Source: Maribacter arenosus (GTDB taxonomy: Bacteria; Bacteroidota; Bacteroidia; Flavobacteriales; Flavobacteriaceae). From it: a stretch of DNA of 64,000 bases. The position numbers were made by a program, and so were the translations under genes. Location: contig NZ_JABTCG010000005.1 in NCBI RefSeq assembly GCF_014610845.1, positions 411,934-475,933 of the forward strand, in the 5' to 3' direction. Positions 46,554 to 56,256 of this stretch are shown piece after piece; within the stretch, counting starts at the first letter, position 1; each line of letters opens with the position of its first letter. The notes below the pieces were generated by a model. That model ran no database searches. It saw only the letters and a program-made list of their open reading frames with translations, and was not told the origin of the DNA.

Positions 46554-47143
46554 GTTCCATAAGGATGATTCCTTTGAATTTGGATGATTGTGATATCACT
46601 TATTATCCGAACTTTATCGATTTAAATAAGGCTGATGGGTATTTTAAGCATTTTAGAAGCACTATTCCTTGGCAGCAAGATGATATAAAGATTTTCGGCA
46701 AAGTGCACCCACAACCCAGATTAACGGCGTTGTATGGTACGGGAAAAAAAACATATTCCTATTCCAATATCATTATGCAACCGAATTTGTTCACTGGCGA
46801 ATTGCTTGAAATCAAGGACAGTATCGAGGCAATTGCCCAAGTGGAATTCAATGCCTGCCTTTTAAATCTCTATAGGGACGGACAAGATAGTAACGGTTGG
46901 CATTCGGACGATGAAAAGGAGCTGGGACAAAACCCCATCATCGGTTCCATAAGTCTTGGGCAAGAAAGGCCCTTTCATTTACGGCACAAAAAGAATAAGG
47001 CTTTGAGGCATAAGATACTTTTGGAACACGGGAGTTTATTACTGATGAAGGGACAAACACAGCATCATTGGCAGCATCAGGTGCCAAAGACGTCAAAACG
47101 CATAGGGGAGCGTATAAACCTTACCTTTAGATTGTTGAAATAA
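46550..47143 (+). CDS. alkB: AlkB-type 2OG-Fe(II) oxygenase
   Basis: 197 residues from ATG 46550, overlapping the AraC stop as ATGA. AlkB enzymes remove methyl groups from DNA or RNA bases by oxidation. Fe ligands are seen as NGWHSDDEKELG (H-x-D) and the later His in MKGQTQHHWQHQVPK; the 2-oxoglutarate Arg lies in GERINLTFR. It belongs to the AlkB-like group in which PQPRLTALYG and YSYSNI start the core. Linkage to an AraC regulator recalls Ada-AlkB, but this regulator has a cupin, not an Ada methyl-acceptor domain. Confidence 0.93.
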   Translation: MSSIRMIPLNLDDCDITYYPNFIDLNKADGYFKHFRSTIPWQQDDIKIFGKVHPQPRLTALYGTGKKTYSYSNIIMQPNLFTGELLEIKDSIEAIAQVEFNACLLNLYRDGQDSNGWHSDDEKELGQNPIIGSISLGQERPFHLRHKKNKALRHKILLEHGSLLLMKGQTQHHWQHQVPKTSKRIGERINLTFRLLK

Positions 47144-47145
47144 AA

Positions 47146-47180
47146 AAAACCGGTAATATCATTATGTACCGGTTTTTTTT
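47146..47180 (+). terminator. Terminator after alkB
   Basis: ACCGGTA (47149-47155), 11-base loop, TACCGGT (47167-47173), then T run to 47180. Confidence 0.88.
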
Positions 47181-47373
47181 ATACCCTTCTTACAAGTCTA
47201 GCACTGCCTTTAGCGTTTGGGTCACTGCACTAATGTCCTCATGCGCAACTACACTAATATAACTTCAGATCTTATGCCAAGGTATTATTATTCGACCAAA
47301 TTCCCTTTTTTAGGATAAGGTGATTAAATACATCTGCCAAAATTGAATTGCCGTGGGTTCCTTGGGAAAACCG

Positions 47374-48147
47374 TTATTTGAAAAGATCATTCAACACTTG
47401 GGCCAAACGTAATCCCCCTTTATGAAGTTGGGACTCGACCGTGCCCCACCACGTATAACTGTATCGATAGGCAAGCTTTTCACCAACTTCAACGGAATCA
47501 TATAGTGTATCGGCGATTTTATGTGACTCCTCTACCCAATCAAGGAGGGTTCCTTTCTGAATATTCCTTATCCCCTTTTTATCCAGTTTGGGAAGGGTAT
47601 TCGCCAATTCAGAGAAACTCAATCCGTAGTCATCGATCATATTCGAATCCCAGACCTTATGTAGGTTACTCCCTCTTCCGAACCACTGTACCTGTATATC
47701 ATTTCCCCCTTTATCCTCAACCCTTCCTACATGCATGGGTTGGTGAAGGTCGCCGATCAAATGCACCAACATTTTTAAATAAAAGACCCGATCTGCCTTA
47801 GTATTCTTCTCATTTTCGACCATTGCAATGCATTTACGAATACCTACCACCAAATCACCATACTTATTTGGCTCAATATCATTATACACCTTACCTGCTG
47901 GAATATTCACATAATGCCAAGCACTGAACTCTTTAAAACGCCTATCCGCCTTTATTTCATCAGCAAAATTTGAAATCGAGGCGATGCTCTTTCCTCCCAA
48001 AAGTTTATCGATTGCACGTCTAGCCTTTCCCGAAAGTTCTTCCTGGGCTATTTCACCGATTACCCTATGCCCTGTTTTCGACCAAAAAGGAGAATTTCCT
48101 AAGGAAATCTGACTTGTTAGGAGTATTAGAAGTAGTATTTTTTTCAT
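47374..48147 (-). CDS. S1/P1 family zinc nuclease
   Basis: 257 residues from MKKILLLILLTSQIS (48147). A signal peptide ends just before FWSKTGHRVIGEIA, so the mature N-terminal Trp region can serve as zinc ligand, as in P1 nuclease. Other ligand sites are FADEIKADRRFKEFSAWHYVN and LVHLIGDLHQPMHVGR (H and D). It degrades single-stranded nucleic acids in the periplasm or outside, likely for phosphate or nucleoside scavenging. It is divergent from the PBP gene. Confidence 0.93.
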   Translation of the reverse strand: MKKILLLILLTSQISLGNSPFWSKTGHRVIGEIAQEELSGKARRAIDKLLGGKSIASISNFADEIKADRRFKEFSAWHYVNIPAGKVYNDIEPNKYGDLVVGIRKCIAMVENEKNTKADRVFYLKMLVHLIGDLHQPMHVGRVEDKGGNDIQVQWFGRGSNLHKVWDSNMIDDYGLSFSELANTLPKLDKKGIRNIQKGTLLDWVEESHKIADTLYDSVEVGEKLAYRYSYTWWGTVESQLHKGGLRLAQVLNDLFK

Positions 48148-48199
48148 GGTTGCCATTTGTTCCAAAATTAGAAAAAGGATTTTAATCTAATGTTAAGTG

Positions 48200-48231
48200 T
48201 TGTTTCTATTTAATTTTTTAGTTTAATCTTG
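48200..48231 (+). promoter_or_regulatory. Candidate promoter of the PBP gene
   Basis: TTG (48200-48202), 21-base spacer, TAATCTTG (48224-48231), one mismatch to TAnnTTTG. Predicted start about 15 bp before the proposed TTG start codon, so the leader would be short. Confidence 0.35.
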
Positions 48232-48251
48232 CATACCCAAAATAAATTGAA

Positions 48252-50507
48252 TTGGTTTTAAAGAATATAAAATCCGTATATGTCAGATATGCCGCTATGG
48301 CCATAGTGGCCATTTTTTTTGGGATATTCTTATTTTTACTCAGTGTTCGATTTGGGGCATGGGGTAAACTTCCTGGTAAAAACGAGCTTGCTACATTTCA
48401 TTATTATAGGGCTTCGGAGGTATATACTGCGGATAGTGTCTTAATTGGAAAGTACTATTTGAACGACCAACAGCCCATTCCCTATGAAAACTTTCCAGAA
48501 CACTTGATCAATGCCCTGGTATCTATTGAGGATGAGCGATTTTATGAGCATTCTGGCTTAGACTATCAAAGTCTTCTTCGGGTGGGCTTTAAGACCATAT
48601 TGATGCAAGACCAATCATCGGGAGGTGGCAGTACCCTGACACAGCAATTGGCCAAAAACCTATATCCCCGTAAGGAACGCAATAAAACCAACCTTATCGT
48701 GAATAAGGTTAAGGAAATGATCATTGCCAAGCGTTTGGAAAACCTCTTTACCAAGGAAGAGATCCTTGGGCACTATCTCAATACCGTTTCCTTTGGAGGC
48801 AACACCTATGGCATTGAAAGCGCTTCACTAAAATTTTTTAATAAGCCAACAGACCAATTGAATATCGAAGAATCGGCTACGCTGGTCGGTATGCTCAAGG
48901 CGACCCATAGTTATAACCCGAGATTGTTCCCAGGAAAAAGTACCGATAGGAGAAATTTAGTCTTACAGGCAATGCTCAATAACGATTTTTTGTCCCAAAT
49001 TGAGAAAGACAGTATCTCAGCACTCCCATTAAAACTGGATTATCGTGAATTTGACCATGATGAAGGTATGGCACCCTATTTTAGGGAAGAAGTTCGAAAA
49101 ATACTTCGTAAATGGTGTGAAATTGAAAATGAAAATGGCCAAAATTACAATCTGTATACTTCTGGCTTAAAAATCTACACCACCTTGGATTCCAAAATGC
49201 AACAATTGGCCGAGGAAACCATGGCCATCCATATGTCTTCATTGCAAAATGAATTCGAAAAAAGCCATGGTAAGAACGCCCCTTGGCTAAAGAACAAAGC
49301 ACTTATAGAGAAACTGGTCAAAAGAACAGAATCATATAAAAAACTAAAAAAACTTGGATGGGATGATGCGGTGATCATGGATACCCTCCAACAAAAAAGG
49401 ACGATGACCCTTGCCGACTGGAAAGGTGAAAAATTGGTAAATGCCAGTACTGTAGATAGTGTGCAGCACTATATGAAATTTCTTAATACCGGTTCTTTGG
49501 CGATCGATGCCCAAACCGGTGCGGTCAAAACATGGATCGGGGGTATCAATTACAAGTATTTCAAGTATGACCATGTGGCCCAGAGTAAAAGGCAAGTAGG
49601 ATCCACATTTAAGCCTATTGTCTATACGGCCGCACTTGAGACAGGTATTTCGCCTTGTACATATTTTTCGGCCCAGGAAGTGGAATATGAAAATTTAAAG
49701 GGGTGGTCGCCTAGCAACTCTGGCGATAAAGATGAAGCGTATCTTAACTATTCTATGGAAATGGCCTTGAGTAATTCAGTGAATACAGTGGCGGTAAAAG
49801 TTTTGGAAAAAACCGGAATCGAAAACGTGATCCAACAGGCCAAAAATATGGGAGTACTTTCTGAGCTGCCCAAGCAACCTTCCTTGGCATTGGGTACCGG
49901 AGAACTTTATGTCAATGAAATGGCCGGGGCATATGCCAGTTATACCAATAATGGAAAAGCGGTCTACCCCTATTTGATCCAGACCATTACCAACCGAAAA
50001 GACTCTATTTTAGCTCATTTTGAGCCAAAAAGGTCTAATTCCTTTGCATTTTCGAAGAAAACAGGTCAAATAATGCTGGAAATGATGAAATCCACGATTG
50101 ATCAAGGTACGGCATCACGCATTCGAACATCCTATAAACTAAAAAATGATATTGCGGGTAAAACAGGGACTACCCAAAATAATAAAGATGCTTGGTTCGT
50201 AGCCCTTACGCCCAAATTGGTACATGTGAGTTGGGTGGGCCTCGACAATCACGAAATAGGCTTTAAAAGCACTAGCTTAGGTCAGGGTGCCAACGCCGCT
50301 CTACCCCTATTTGCCCTATGGTACCAGAAGTTGAATAGAGATCCAGAATTCAATGTAATGACCAAAGCACGATTTTCGAAACCGGATGCAACAGTTTTGG
50401 AATTACTGGATTGTGAACCTATTAAACGCGATGGTTTTTTTAAACGCCTATTTAAAAATCCCAATAAAAAGAAGGCAAAAAGATTCCGTTCGGGTTCAAA
50501 ATCATAA
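48252..50507 (+). CDS. Class A penicillin-binding protein (PBP1A type)
   Basis: 751 residues if the TTG at 48252 is used; an ATG at 48297 would remove the basic N terminus before the membrane anchor (about 15-35), so TTG fits better. GT51 glycosyltransferase: EDERFYEHSGLDYQSL, GGSTLTQQLAKNLY. Transpeptidase: catalytic STFKPIVY (SxxK), a SNSV motif and KTGTTQ. The C terminus is basic (KRFRSGSKS). It makes and crosslinks peptidoglycan. Alone on plus, divergent from S1/P1. Confidence 0.95.
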   Translation: MVLKNIKSVYVRYAAMAIVAIFFGIFLFLLSVRFGAWGKLPGKNELATFHYYRASEVYTADSVLIGKYYLNDQQPIPYENFPEHLINALVSIEDERFYEHSGLDYQSLLRVGFKTILMQDQSSGGGSTLTQQLAKNLYPRKERNKTNLIVNKVKEMIIAKRLENLFTKEEILGHYLNTVSFGGNTYGIESASLKFFNKPTDQLNIEESATLVGMLKATHSYNPRLFPGKSTDRRNLVLQAMLNNDFLSQIEKDSISALPLKLDYREFDHDEGMAPYFREEVRKILRKWCEIENENGQNYNLYTSGLKIYTTLDSKMQQLAEETMAIHMSSLQNEFEKSHGKNAPWLKNKALIEKLVKRTESYKKLKKLGWDDAVIMDTLQQKRTMTLADWKGEKLVNASTVDSVQHYMKFLNTGSLAIDAQTGAVKTWIGGINYKYFKYDHVAQSKRQVGSTFKPIVYTAALETGISPCTYFSAQEVEYENLKGWSPSNSGDKDEAYLNYSMEMALSNSVNTVAVKVLEKTGIENVIQQAKNMGVLSELPKQPSLALGTGELYVNEMAGAYASYTNNGKAVYPYLIQTITNRKDSILAHFEPKRSNSFAFSKKTGQIMLEMMKSTIDQGTASRIRTSYKLKNDIAGKTGTTQNNKDAWFVALTPKLVHVSWVGLDNHEIGFKSTSLGQGANAALPLFALWYQKLNRDPEFNVMTKARFSKPDATVLELLDCEPIKRDGFFKRLFKNPNKKKAKRFRSGSKS

Positions 50508-50738
50508 AATGAACACTAAGACGATAAAATCAGCCAATAATCAAGTTAGCCCACTATCGTTTTAATCTCGATCATAACAAAATATTTTCTACCGGATAAA
50601 ACATAATCTACTACCCAATGTAAACATATGTTTAAACGGAAAAATATGGTTTATAAAGGGTTTTAAAAGTAGTCTATAAATCCTAAAAAAAGGAAGCCTT
50701 TCTTAGGGTATTTGGTCGTCTTTTACGTGATAAAATCC

Positions 50739-50746
50739 TAAATTTG
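50739..50746 (+). promoter_or_regulatory. -7 element of the DUF5916 gene
   Basis: TAAATTTG, exact consensus, 23 bp before the start at 50769; the only TTG upstream is 24 bases away, beyond the usual spacing. Confidence 0.35.
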
Positions 50747-50768
50747 ATAGTTGCTAAATTAACCACCG

Positions 50769-52973
50769 ATGTCGAGATACCTAAGTGTTCTTGTACTTAT
50801 CTTAACCACTACGATCACGTTCGCACAAAACCAACCAAAAAGCTTTACTGTAAAGCTTATTTCGAATACCGAGACCATAACCCCGGATGGCGTTTTAGAC
50901 GAACCGATATGGGAGTCTGCTGAAAGTGCCTATGGATTTTGGGAATATTTCCCGTTAGATTCGATTCAGGCAAGGCAACAAACAGACATTAAAATGCTAT
51001 ACGATGATCAAAATCTCTATATTGGGATCACCGTATATTCCGCTGGGAGGGATTATAGGGTACAAACCTTGAAACGGGATTTCAGGGCCGGTGACAGCGA
51101 TAATATCAGCTTGTTGTTCGATACCTTCAATGATGGCACCAATGCCTTTTTATTCGGTATAAATCCATTTGGGGTTCGAAGGGAAGGTTTAGTCTCCGGC
51201 GGCGGCAATGATAGAAGGGGTTTTACAATTTCTTGGGATACCAAATGGAAAGGGGACTCCAAAATTTATGATGATCATTATACTTCCGAAATGATCATTC
51301 CCCTTACGGCTTTCAAATTTAAAGAAGGGGAGACTAAATGGCGTTTCAACAGTTATCGTTTCGACACCCAATCGAATGAAACCAGTACTTGGATGCAAAT
51401 CCCACAAAACCAGAATGTCTTTGGCCTCACTTTTATGGGTGATATGGTTTTTGAAAAACCTTTGGGAAGGTCTAGAACGCCTTTGGCGATTATCCCTTTC
51501 ATAAATGCCATTTCCCGAAGTGATTTCGAAAATGATGAAAAGCTCAACAATGTAAAGGTGGGTGGTGATGCCAAATTCGCTATTGGCAATAGTATGAATT
51601 TGGACATTACGATAAATCCCGATTTCTCACAGGTTGAAGTAGATGAACAGGTGACCAACCTGACCCGTTTTGAAGTATCACTTCCTGAAAAAAGGCAGTT
51701 TTTTATAGATAATAGTGATCTTTTTGCCAGTTTTGGTGATGTTCGCGATGCCAACCCCTTTTTTTCTCGGAGAATTGGAATCGCAGTAGATACTGCAGAC
51801 AATTCGATCGAAAATAAAATTATCGGAGGGATCAGACTCAGTGGTAAGTTGAACAAACGTTTGCGCTTAGGTGTCCTTGGCATCCAGACCGAGGCGGATG
51901 AAACGAATAAAATCACTTCCAATAACAATATGATGTTCGCCGTTCAGCAACGGGTTTTTGAACGGTCCTCTATTGGCATGTTCTTCATTAACAGACAGGC
52001 TTTGAAAGATTATGATTTTTTGGAGCCCGAGGACAAATACAACAGGGTTCTTGGCATTGATTATGACCTGATTTCGAAGGGCAATCGATGGAATGGCAAG
52101 TTCTTTCTTCATAAATCATTTGCGCATAATAGCGGTGGCAAGGATGCCTCTGCAGGGGCGACCCTTGATTATAATTCAAGGTATTTTAGCACATATTCCA
52201 AATTCGTTTATGTGGGTGAGGACTTTAGATCCGACTTGGGTTTTATCCGTAGGACCGATATCTTTAAAGGCATTGTGGGTTTCGAGAGGATTTACTGGCC
52301 AAAAAAAGGAATCATCAATACCCATAGTTTTAGATTCTTCCCCATTTTCACTTGGAGTCCAAGTATGGACCTAAAAAATACGGATTATACGCTCAGAAGT
52401 ACATGGGAGGCCAGATTCCTGGATTTTTCACAGGTCAGTATCGGTATGGAAAATAATTTCACCTTTTTAACCGAGGAGTTTGAACCTACTGGAAAGGATG
52501 GCGCTATTGCCTTACCCGAGAATCTAGGCTATTATTATAACAACGTGCAACTGGAGTATAATTCTGACCGAAGAAAGATTTTTTCCTATCAATTGGAGAC
52601 TACCTTAGGTCGGTTCTTTAATGGCAGACAATATTCGGTTCAAGGAATGATGACATATCGTTTTCAACCCAAGGTATATATTTCCATGCTCTTTGATTAT
52701 AACAGAATAGAATTGCCCCAACCCTATGCAAGTGCCAATCTGTGGTTACTTAGCCCTAAAATCGATATTACGTTTAACAAATCCCTATTTTGGTCCTCTT
52801 TGGTACAATACAGTACCCAACAAGATAATTTAGGTTTTAACTCCAGACTGCAATGGAGATTCGCCCCTTTATCAGATTTGTATCTAGTTTATAATGATAA
52901 TTATTTTGTCAATACTTTTGCCCCGAGAGTGCGGTCTATAAATCTCAAATTTACATATTGGCTAAATATTTAG
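50769..52973 (+). CDS. DUF5916 protein with N-terminal CBM9-like domain
   Basis: 734 residues with a signal peptide (about 1-19, ending TFAQ). Residues about 25-220 read as a carbohydrate-binding family 9-like sandwich (ITPDGVLDEPIWESAESAYG, YIGITVYS), and from about 230 on the DUF5916 part, rich in aromatic beta-strands, with INPDFSQVEVDEQVTNLTRFE and FFIDNSDLF, ending in LKFTYWLNI as an outer-membrane barrel would. Role unknown. The HAD gene starts one base after its stop. Confidence 0.9.
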   Translation: MSRYLSVLVLILTTTITFAQNQPKSFTVKLISNTETITPDGVLDEPIWESAESAYGFWEYFPLDSIQARQQTDIKMLYDDQNLYIGITVYSAGRDYRVQTLKRDFRAGDSDNISLLFDTFNDGTNAFLFGINPFGVRREGLVSGGGNDRRGFTISWDTKWKGDSKIYDDHYTSEMIIPLTAFKFKEGETKWRFNSYRFDTQSNETSTWMQIPQNQNVFGLTFMGDMVFEKPLGRSRTPLAIIPFINAISRSDFENDEKLNNVKVGGDAKFAIGNSMNLDITINPDFSQVEVDEQVTNLTRFEVSLPEKRQFFIDNSDLFASFGDVRDANPFFSRRIGIAVDTADNSIENKIIGGIRLSGKLNKRLRLGVLGIQTEADETNKITSNNNMMFAVQQRVFERSSIGMFFINRQALKDYDFLEPEDKYNRVLGIDYDLISKGNRWNGKFFLHKSFAHNSGGKDASAGATLDYNSRYFSTYSKFVYVGEDFRSDLGFIRRTDIFKGIVGFERIYWPKKGIINTHSFRFFPIFTWSPSMDLKNTDYTLRSTWEARFLDFSQVSIGMENNFTFLTEEFEPTGKDGAIALPENLGYYYNNVQLEYNSDRRKIFSYQLETTLGRFFNGRQYSVQGMMTYRFQPKVYISMLFDYNRIELPQPYASANLWLLSPKIDITFNKSLFWSSLVQYSTQQDNLGFNSRLQWRFAPLSDLYLVYNDNYFVNTFAPRVRSINLKFTYWLNI

Positions 52974-52974
52974 A

Positions 52975-53778
52975 ATGAACCACAGAATTTTATGTTCAGA
53001 TTTGGATGGTACCCTACTGTCTACCAAAAGCGATGTTTCGGTTTTTACCATAGCTGAAATTAACCGAATAAAACCAACCACCAAAATCATTTTGGTATCC
53101 GCCAGAATGCCAAAGGCCATGCGCTACATACAAAAAGATCTTGGTATTGAAAATGAGCCGATAATATGCTACAATGGTGCTTTGGTCCTTGATATGGAAA
53201 ATGAAATACACTCGACCCTCCTGGATGTTGAGATCATAGAAACACTGTACGAACTTACCCAGACATACAATATACAACTAGGATTGTATTATAAGGATGA
53301 ATGGTTTGTTGAAGAAAATTCGGAACGTGTAACAAAAGAAATCCTGTATACCAAGGCGGAGCCTATATATCAAAAGACATCGAAAACGCTTAAGGAATGG
53401 AAAAGTCGAAAAATTGGAGCCCATAAGATCATGCTCATGGGTACTTTTGAAACGATTGAAGGCATAATGCCACAACTGAAGGCGGAATATCATTCGGTCA
53501 TGAATATATATCGCTCGAACGATACGCTGATTGAGGTAAGTCCTAAAAGTGTTTCAAAACTAACGGCCATAAACCTGTTGATCAAAAATTCGTATTCATT
53601 TAAAGACGTCATAGCCTTTGGTGATAATTATAATGATTCCGAAATGTTGCAAAGGGTAGATTGTGGTGTGGCGGTCGGCAATGCACGTGACGAAGTTAAA
53701 TCTTTGGCCGATTATATTACCTTAGAAAATGCGCAGGACGGCGTTGCCCATTTTCTCAAACTACATTTTAAGATTTGA
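52975..53778 (+). CDS. Cof-type HAD-IIB phosphatase
   Basis: 267 residues. HAD motifs: CSDLDGTLLS (nucleophile Asp), ILVSARMP (motif II), K in SKLTAINLLIKN (motif III) and AFGDNYNDSEMLQ (motif IV). The C2B cap lies between. Likely a sugar-phosphate or pyridoxal-phosphate phosphatase. One base separates it from the DUF5916 stop, so they are co-translated. Confidence 0.93.
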   Translation: MNHRILCSDLDGTLLSTKSDVSVFTIAEINRIKPTTKIILVSARMPKAMRYIQKDLGIENEPIICYNGALVLDMENEIHSTLLDVEIIETLYELTQTYNIQLGLYYKDEWFVEENSERVTKEILYTKAEPIYQKTSKTLKEWKSRKIGAHKIMLMGTFETIEGIMPQLKAEYHSVMNIYRSNDTLIEVSPKSVSKLTAINLLIKNSYSFKDVIAFGDNYNDSEMLQRVDCGVAVGNARDEVKSLADYITLENAQDGVAHFLKLHFKI

Positions 53779-53779
53779 C

Positions 53780-53787
53780 TATATTTG
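53780..53787 (+). promoter_or_regulatory. -7 element of the DUF819 gene
   Basis: TATATTTG, exact consensus, 26 bp before the start at 53813; no clear -33 TTG. Confidence 0.35.
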
Positions 53788-53812
53788 AACCCAATGCCTT
53801 AAAATATTCCCT

Positions 53813-55075
53813 ATGCATGAACTCCCTCTTACAGAAGACACTATTGTTTTTGGATTATTAAGCCTCTGTTTGGGTTTTGTTTTCTATACCTCATCCCTAA
53901 AAAAAGGATTTTGGAAAAAGTTCTATACCATTATCCCTACACTTTTAATGTGTTATATGCTTCCAGCAATCCTAACGAGTGTAGGACTAATTTCTGAGGA
54001 ACATTCCAACTTGTATTATATTGCCAGTCGCTATCTATTACCTGCAGCCTTGGTCTTGATGACTTTGAGTATAGACTTAAAAGCTATCATGAACCTTGGT
54101 TCAAAAGCCTTGATCATGTTTTTAACGGGAACAGTAGGGATAATCATAGGTGGCCCAATTGCTATATTGATTGTTTCCATTTTTTCGCCCGAAACTGTAG
54201 GCGGCGTGGGTTTTGATGCCGTTTGGCGTGGTTTGACGACCATAGCCGGTAGTTGGATCGGCGGTGGTGCGAACCAAGCAGCCATGTTGGAGGTATTCCA
54301 ATTCAATCCAAAAAAATTCGGGGACATGGTGCTTATTGATATTGTTGTGGCCAACCTATGGATGGCCATCATTTTATTGGGTATTGGAAAATCAGATCGG
54401 ATCGATAAATGGCTAAAGGCCGATAATTCCTCGATTGAAACCTTAAAGGCCAAGGTTACGGCACATACCGAAAAGATTACCCGGGTAACTACCCTGCATG
54501 ATTATATCATGATGCTTTGTTTGGCATTTTTAGCTGTTGGATTATCCCACTTTTTTGCTGACCATTTTGCCACCTTTTTGGAAAATAATTTTGAAGTCAT
54601 TAGAAACAAGGAGAAAGCGTTATCATCCTTGGGGTCCAAATTCTTATGGATGGTCGTTTTTGCAACCACCGCTGGTATTATGCTATCCTTCACAAAAGCA
54701 AAGAATTATGAAGGGGCAGGTGCTAGTAAAATAGGTGGATTATTCATCTATATTCTTGTGGCGACCATTGGTATGAAGATGGATTTGGGAAGATTCCTTG
54801 AAAATCCAGGATTGATTGTGGTAGGTATCATATGGATCTCGATCCACGCAGGCTTGCTAATTTTTGTCGCCAAGTTGATCAAGGCCCCATTTTTCTTCCT
54901 CGCCGTCGGCAGTCAGGCTAATGTAGGAGGTGCCGCATCCGCGCCTATTGTTGCGGCGGAATTTCATCCTTCCTTGACATCCGTAGGAATACTTCTGGCG
55001 GTTTTGGGTTATGTTGTGGGTACTGCAGGGGCCTATATTTGCGGACTTCTCATGGAAGTTGCGGCAAATGTTTAG
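53813..55075 (+). CDS. DUF819 family membrane protein
   Basis: 420 residues with about 10-11 membrane segments. DUF819 (YjcL-like) motifs: IAGSWIGGGANQAAMLEVF, a long cytoplasmic-type loop around 200-230, and the C-terminal VGSQANVGGAASAPIVAAEF, where two G-G/N-x-x pseudo-symmetric elements suggest an inverted-repeat transporter. Substrate unknown. It has its own -7 element and is separated from the HAD gene by 34 bp. Confidence 0.93.
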   Translation: MHELPLTEDTIVFGLLSLCLGFVFYTSSLKKGFWKKFYTIIPTLLMCYMLPAILTSVGLISEEHSNLYYIASRYLLPAALVLMTLSIDLKAIMNLGSKALIMFLTGTVGIIIGGPIAILIVSIFSPETVGGVGFDAVWRGLTTIAGSWIGGGANQAAMLEVFQFNPKKFGDMVLIDIVVANLWMAIILLGIGKSDRIDKWLKADNSSIETLKAKVTAHTEKITRVTTLHDYIMMLCLAFLAVGLSHFFADHFATFLENNFEVIRNKEKALSSLGSKFLWMVVFATTAGIMLSFTKAKNYEGAGASKIGGLFIYILVATIGMKMDLGRFLENPGLIVVGIIWISIHAGLLIFVAKLIKAPFFFLAVGSQANVGGAASAPIVAAEFHPSLTSVGILLAVLGYVVGTAGAYICGLLMEVAANV

Positions 55076-55098
55076 AATTAAGTAAAGTTTATTGATAT

Positions 55099-55127
55099 TT
55101 GCGCAACTAATGAAATACATACATTTG
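55099..55127 (+). promoter_or_regulatory. Promoter of the DUF4369 lipoprotein gene
   Basis: TTG (55099-55101), 18-base spacer, TACATTTG (55120-55127): close to TTG-N19-TAnnTTTG with an exact -7. Predicted start about 27 bp before the ATG at 55160. Confidence 0.5.
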
Positions 55128-55159
55128 GCGAACTTAGTAACCGAAGAAATTCCATTCAA

Positions 55160-55867
55160 ATGAAATATTTATTCTACTTAGGTTGTATTACCCTTTTATT
55201 GATTTCCTGTAGCGAGGATACAACCAACACCATGTTCGTAACCGGAAACGTGAAAGGACTTAAGAAAGGTACTTTATACCTACAGCATGTCCCGGATTCA
55301 TCTTTGGTAACCCTTGATTCCTTGGAAGTGGATGGTGATGGCAGCTTTTCATTCAAAACAAAGCTTGAAAGTCCTGAAATTTTCTACCTCTACCTTAACA
55401 AAAAGGACAATAATGATATTAATGATAGAATAGACTTTTTCGGCGAACCAGGTACTATAACCATAAATACGAATTGGAACACTTTTGACACCAATGCCAA
55501 GATTGAAGGATCTGCTACACATAAAAAATTGGAAGAATACCGTAAGACCATGACAAGGTTCAATAAGCGCAGTCTTGAAATAATGCAAGGTACTATGAAC
55601 CGTGAGGAACCTTTGGATACGAACCAACTCGATTCCATTCAAAAACTATCGGATAAAAATATTCAAAAAGGGTATGCCTTCGCGTTAAACTTCGCTCTGA
55701 ACAATAAAGATTCTTATATAGCCCCCTATATTGCTTTAACAGAGGTTTCTGATGCTAATATAAAGTATCTAGACTCTATCAATAATTCATTCACACAAGA
55801 AGTCGCCGAATCAAAATATGGTAAAGCGCTCCAGAACTTTTTAGAGGAAAGGAAAAAGAACAAATAA
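55160..55867 (+). CDS. DUF4369 lipoprotein
   Basis: 235 residues with a lipoprotein signal (LLISCSEDTTN, Cys at about residue 17). The acidic SED right after the Cys resembles the surface-export signal described for Bacteroidota lipoproteins, so exposure on the cell surface is possible (inference). Residues about 25-125 form a DUF4369 domain (VTGNVKGLKKGTLYLQHV, DSLEVDGDGSFSFKT), usually found ahead of thioredoxin-like domains in TlpA-like proteins; here no CxxC domain follows, only a helical tail. Confidence 0.9.
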   Translation: MKYLFYLGCITLLLISCSEDTTNTMFVTGNVKGLKKGTLYLQHVPDSSLVTLDSLEVDGDGSFSFKTKLESPEIFYLYLNKKDNNDINDRIDFFGEPGTITINTNWNTFDTNAKIEGSATHKKLEEYRKTMTRFNKRSLEIMQGTMNREEPLDTNQLDSIQKLSDKNIQKGYAFALNFALNNKDSYIAPYIALTEVSDANIKYLDSINNSFTQEVAESKYGKALQNFLEERKKNK

Positions 55868-55870
55868 AAA

Positions 55871-55894
55871 AATCCAGCCAAGGCTGGATTTTCT
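55871..55894. terminator. Terminator between DUF4369 and the small unknown gene
   Basis: AATCCAGCC, AA, GGCTGGATT, T-run; serves both converging genes. Confidence 0.85.
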
Positions 55895-55916
55895 ATATTG
55901 TTTAACCTGTGAGGTC

Positions 55917-56186
55917 TTATCCTAATTTGTTCAATCGATCGACCAAGGCAACCGCTTTTTGCTCCAATTCCTGGCGAACGCCTTTCAAATGTGCTTTTCT
56001 ATCCTCAACCTTCCTAATGTTCACTTTGGCGATTAAATCGTCGAATGTTTGGATAGCATCATCTATTATCTTAACACCTTCCTTTGAGTCCTGCTTACTA
56101 TTGGCGGCCTCCACAATATAAACCGCTTCAATAATATCACCCAAAACGAAATTTATATCTTTCTTTAAATCCCTTATACTTGCCAT
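55917..56186 (-). CDS. Small conserved helical protein
   Basis: 89 residues, all helical by composition (DLKKDINFVLGDIIEAVYIVEAANSK, read in two parts, then VRQELEQKAVALVDRLNKLG). No signal or membrane segment. I do not recognise a family, but the length, clear start and lack of overlap on the other strand support a real gene. It is 70 bp downstream of manA on the same strand. Confidence 0.75.
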   Translation of the reverse strand: MASIRDLKKDINFVLGDIIEAVYIVEAANSKQDSKEGVKIIDDAIQTFDDLIAKVNIRKVEDRKAHLKGVRQELEQKAVALVDRLNKLG

Positions 56187-56256
56187 TGTCTATTTATTTT
56201 TTTGCAAAAATACTATTTTAAACGTCTTCTCCTTTAGGTAAACCTACTTATTTTAA

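Noticed and set aside
50682..50708. Imperfect inverted repeat CCTAAAAAAAGG / CCTTTCTTAGG
   Set aside because: Arms do not match well and no T-run follows; likely chance in AT-rich DNA.
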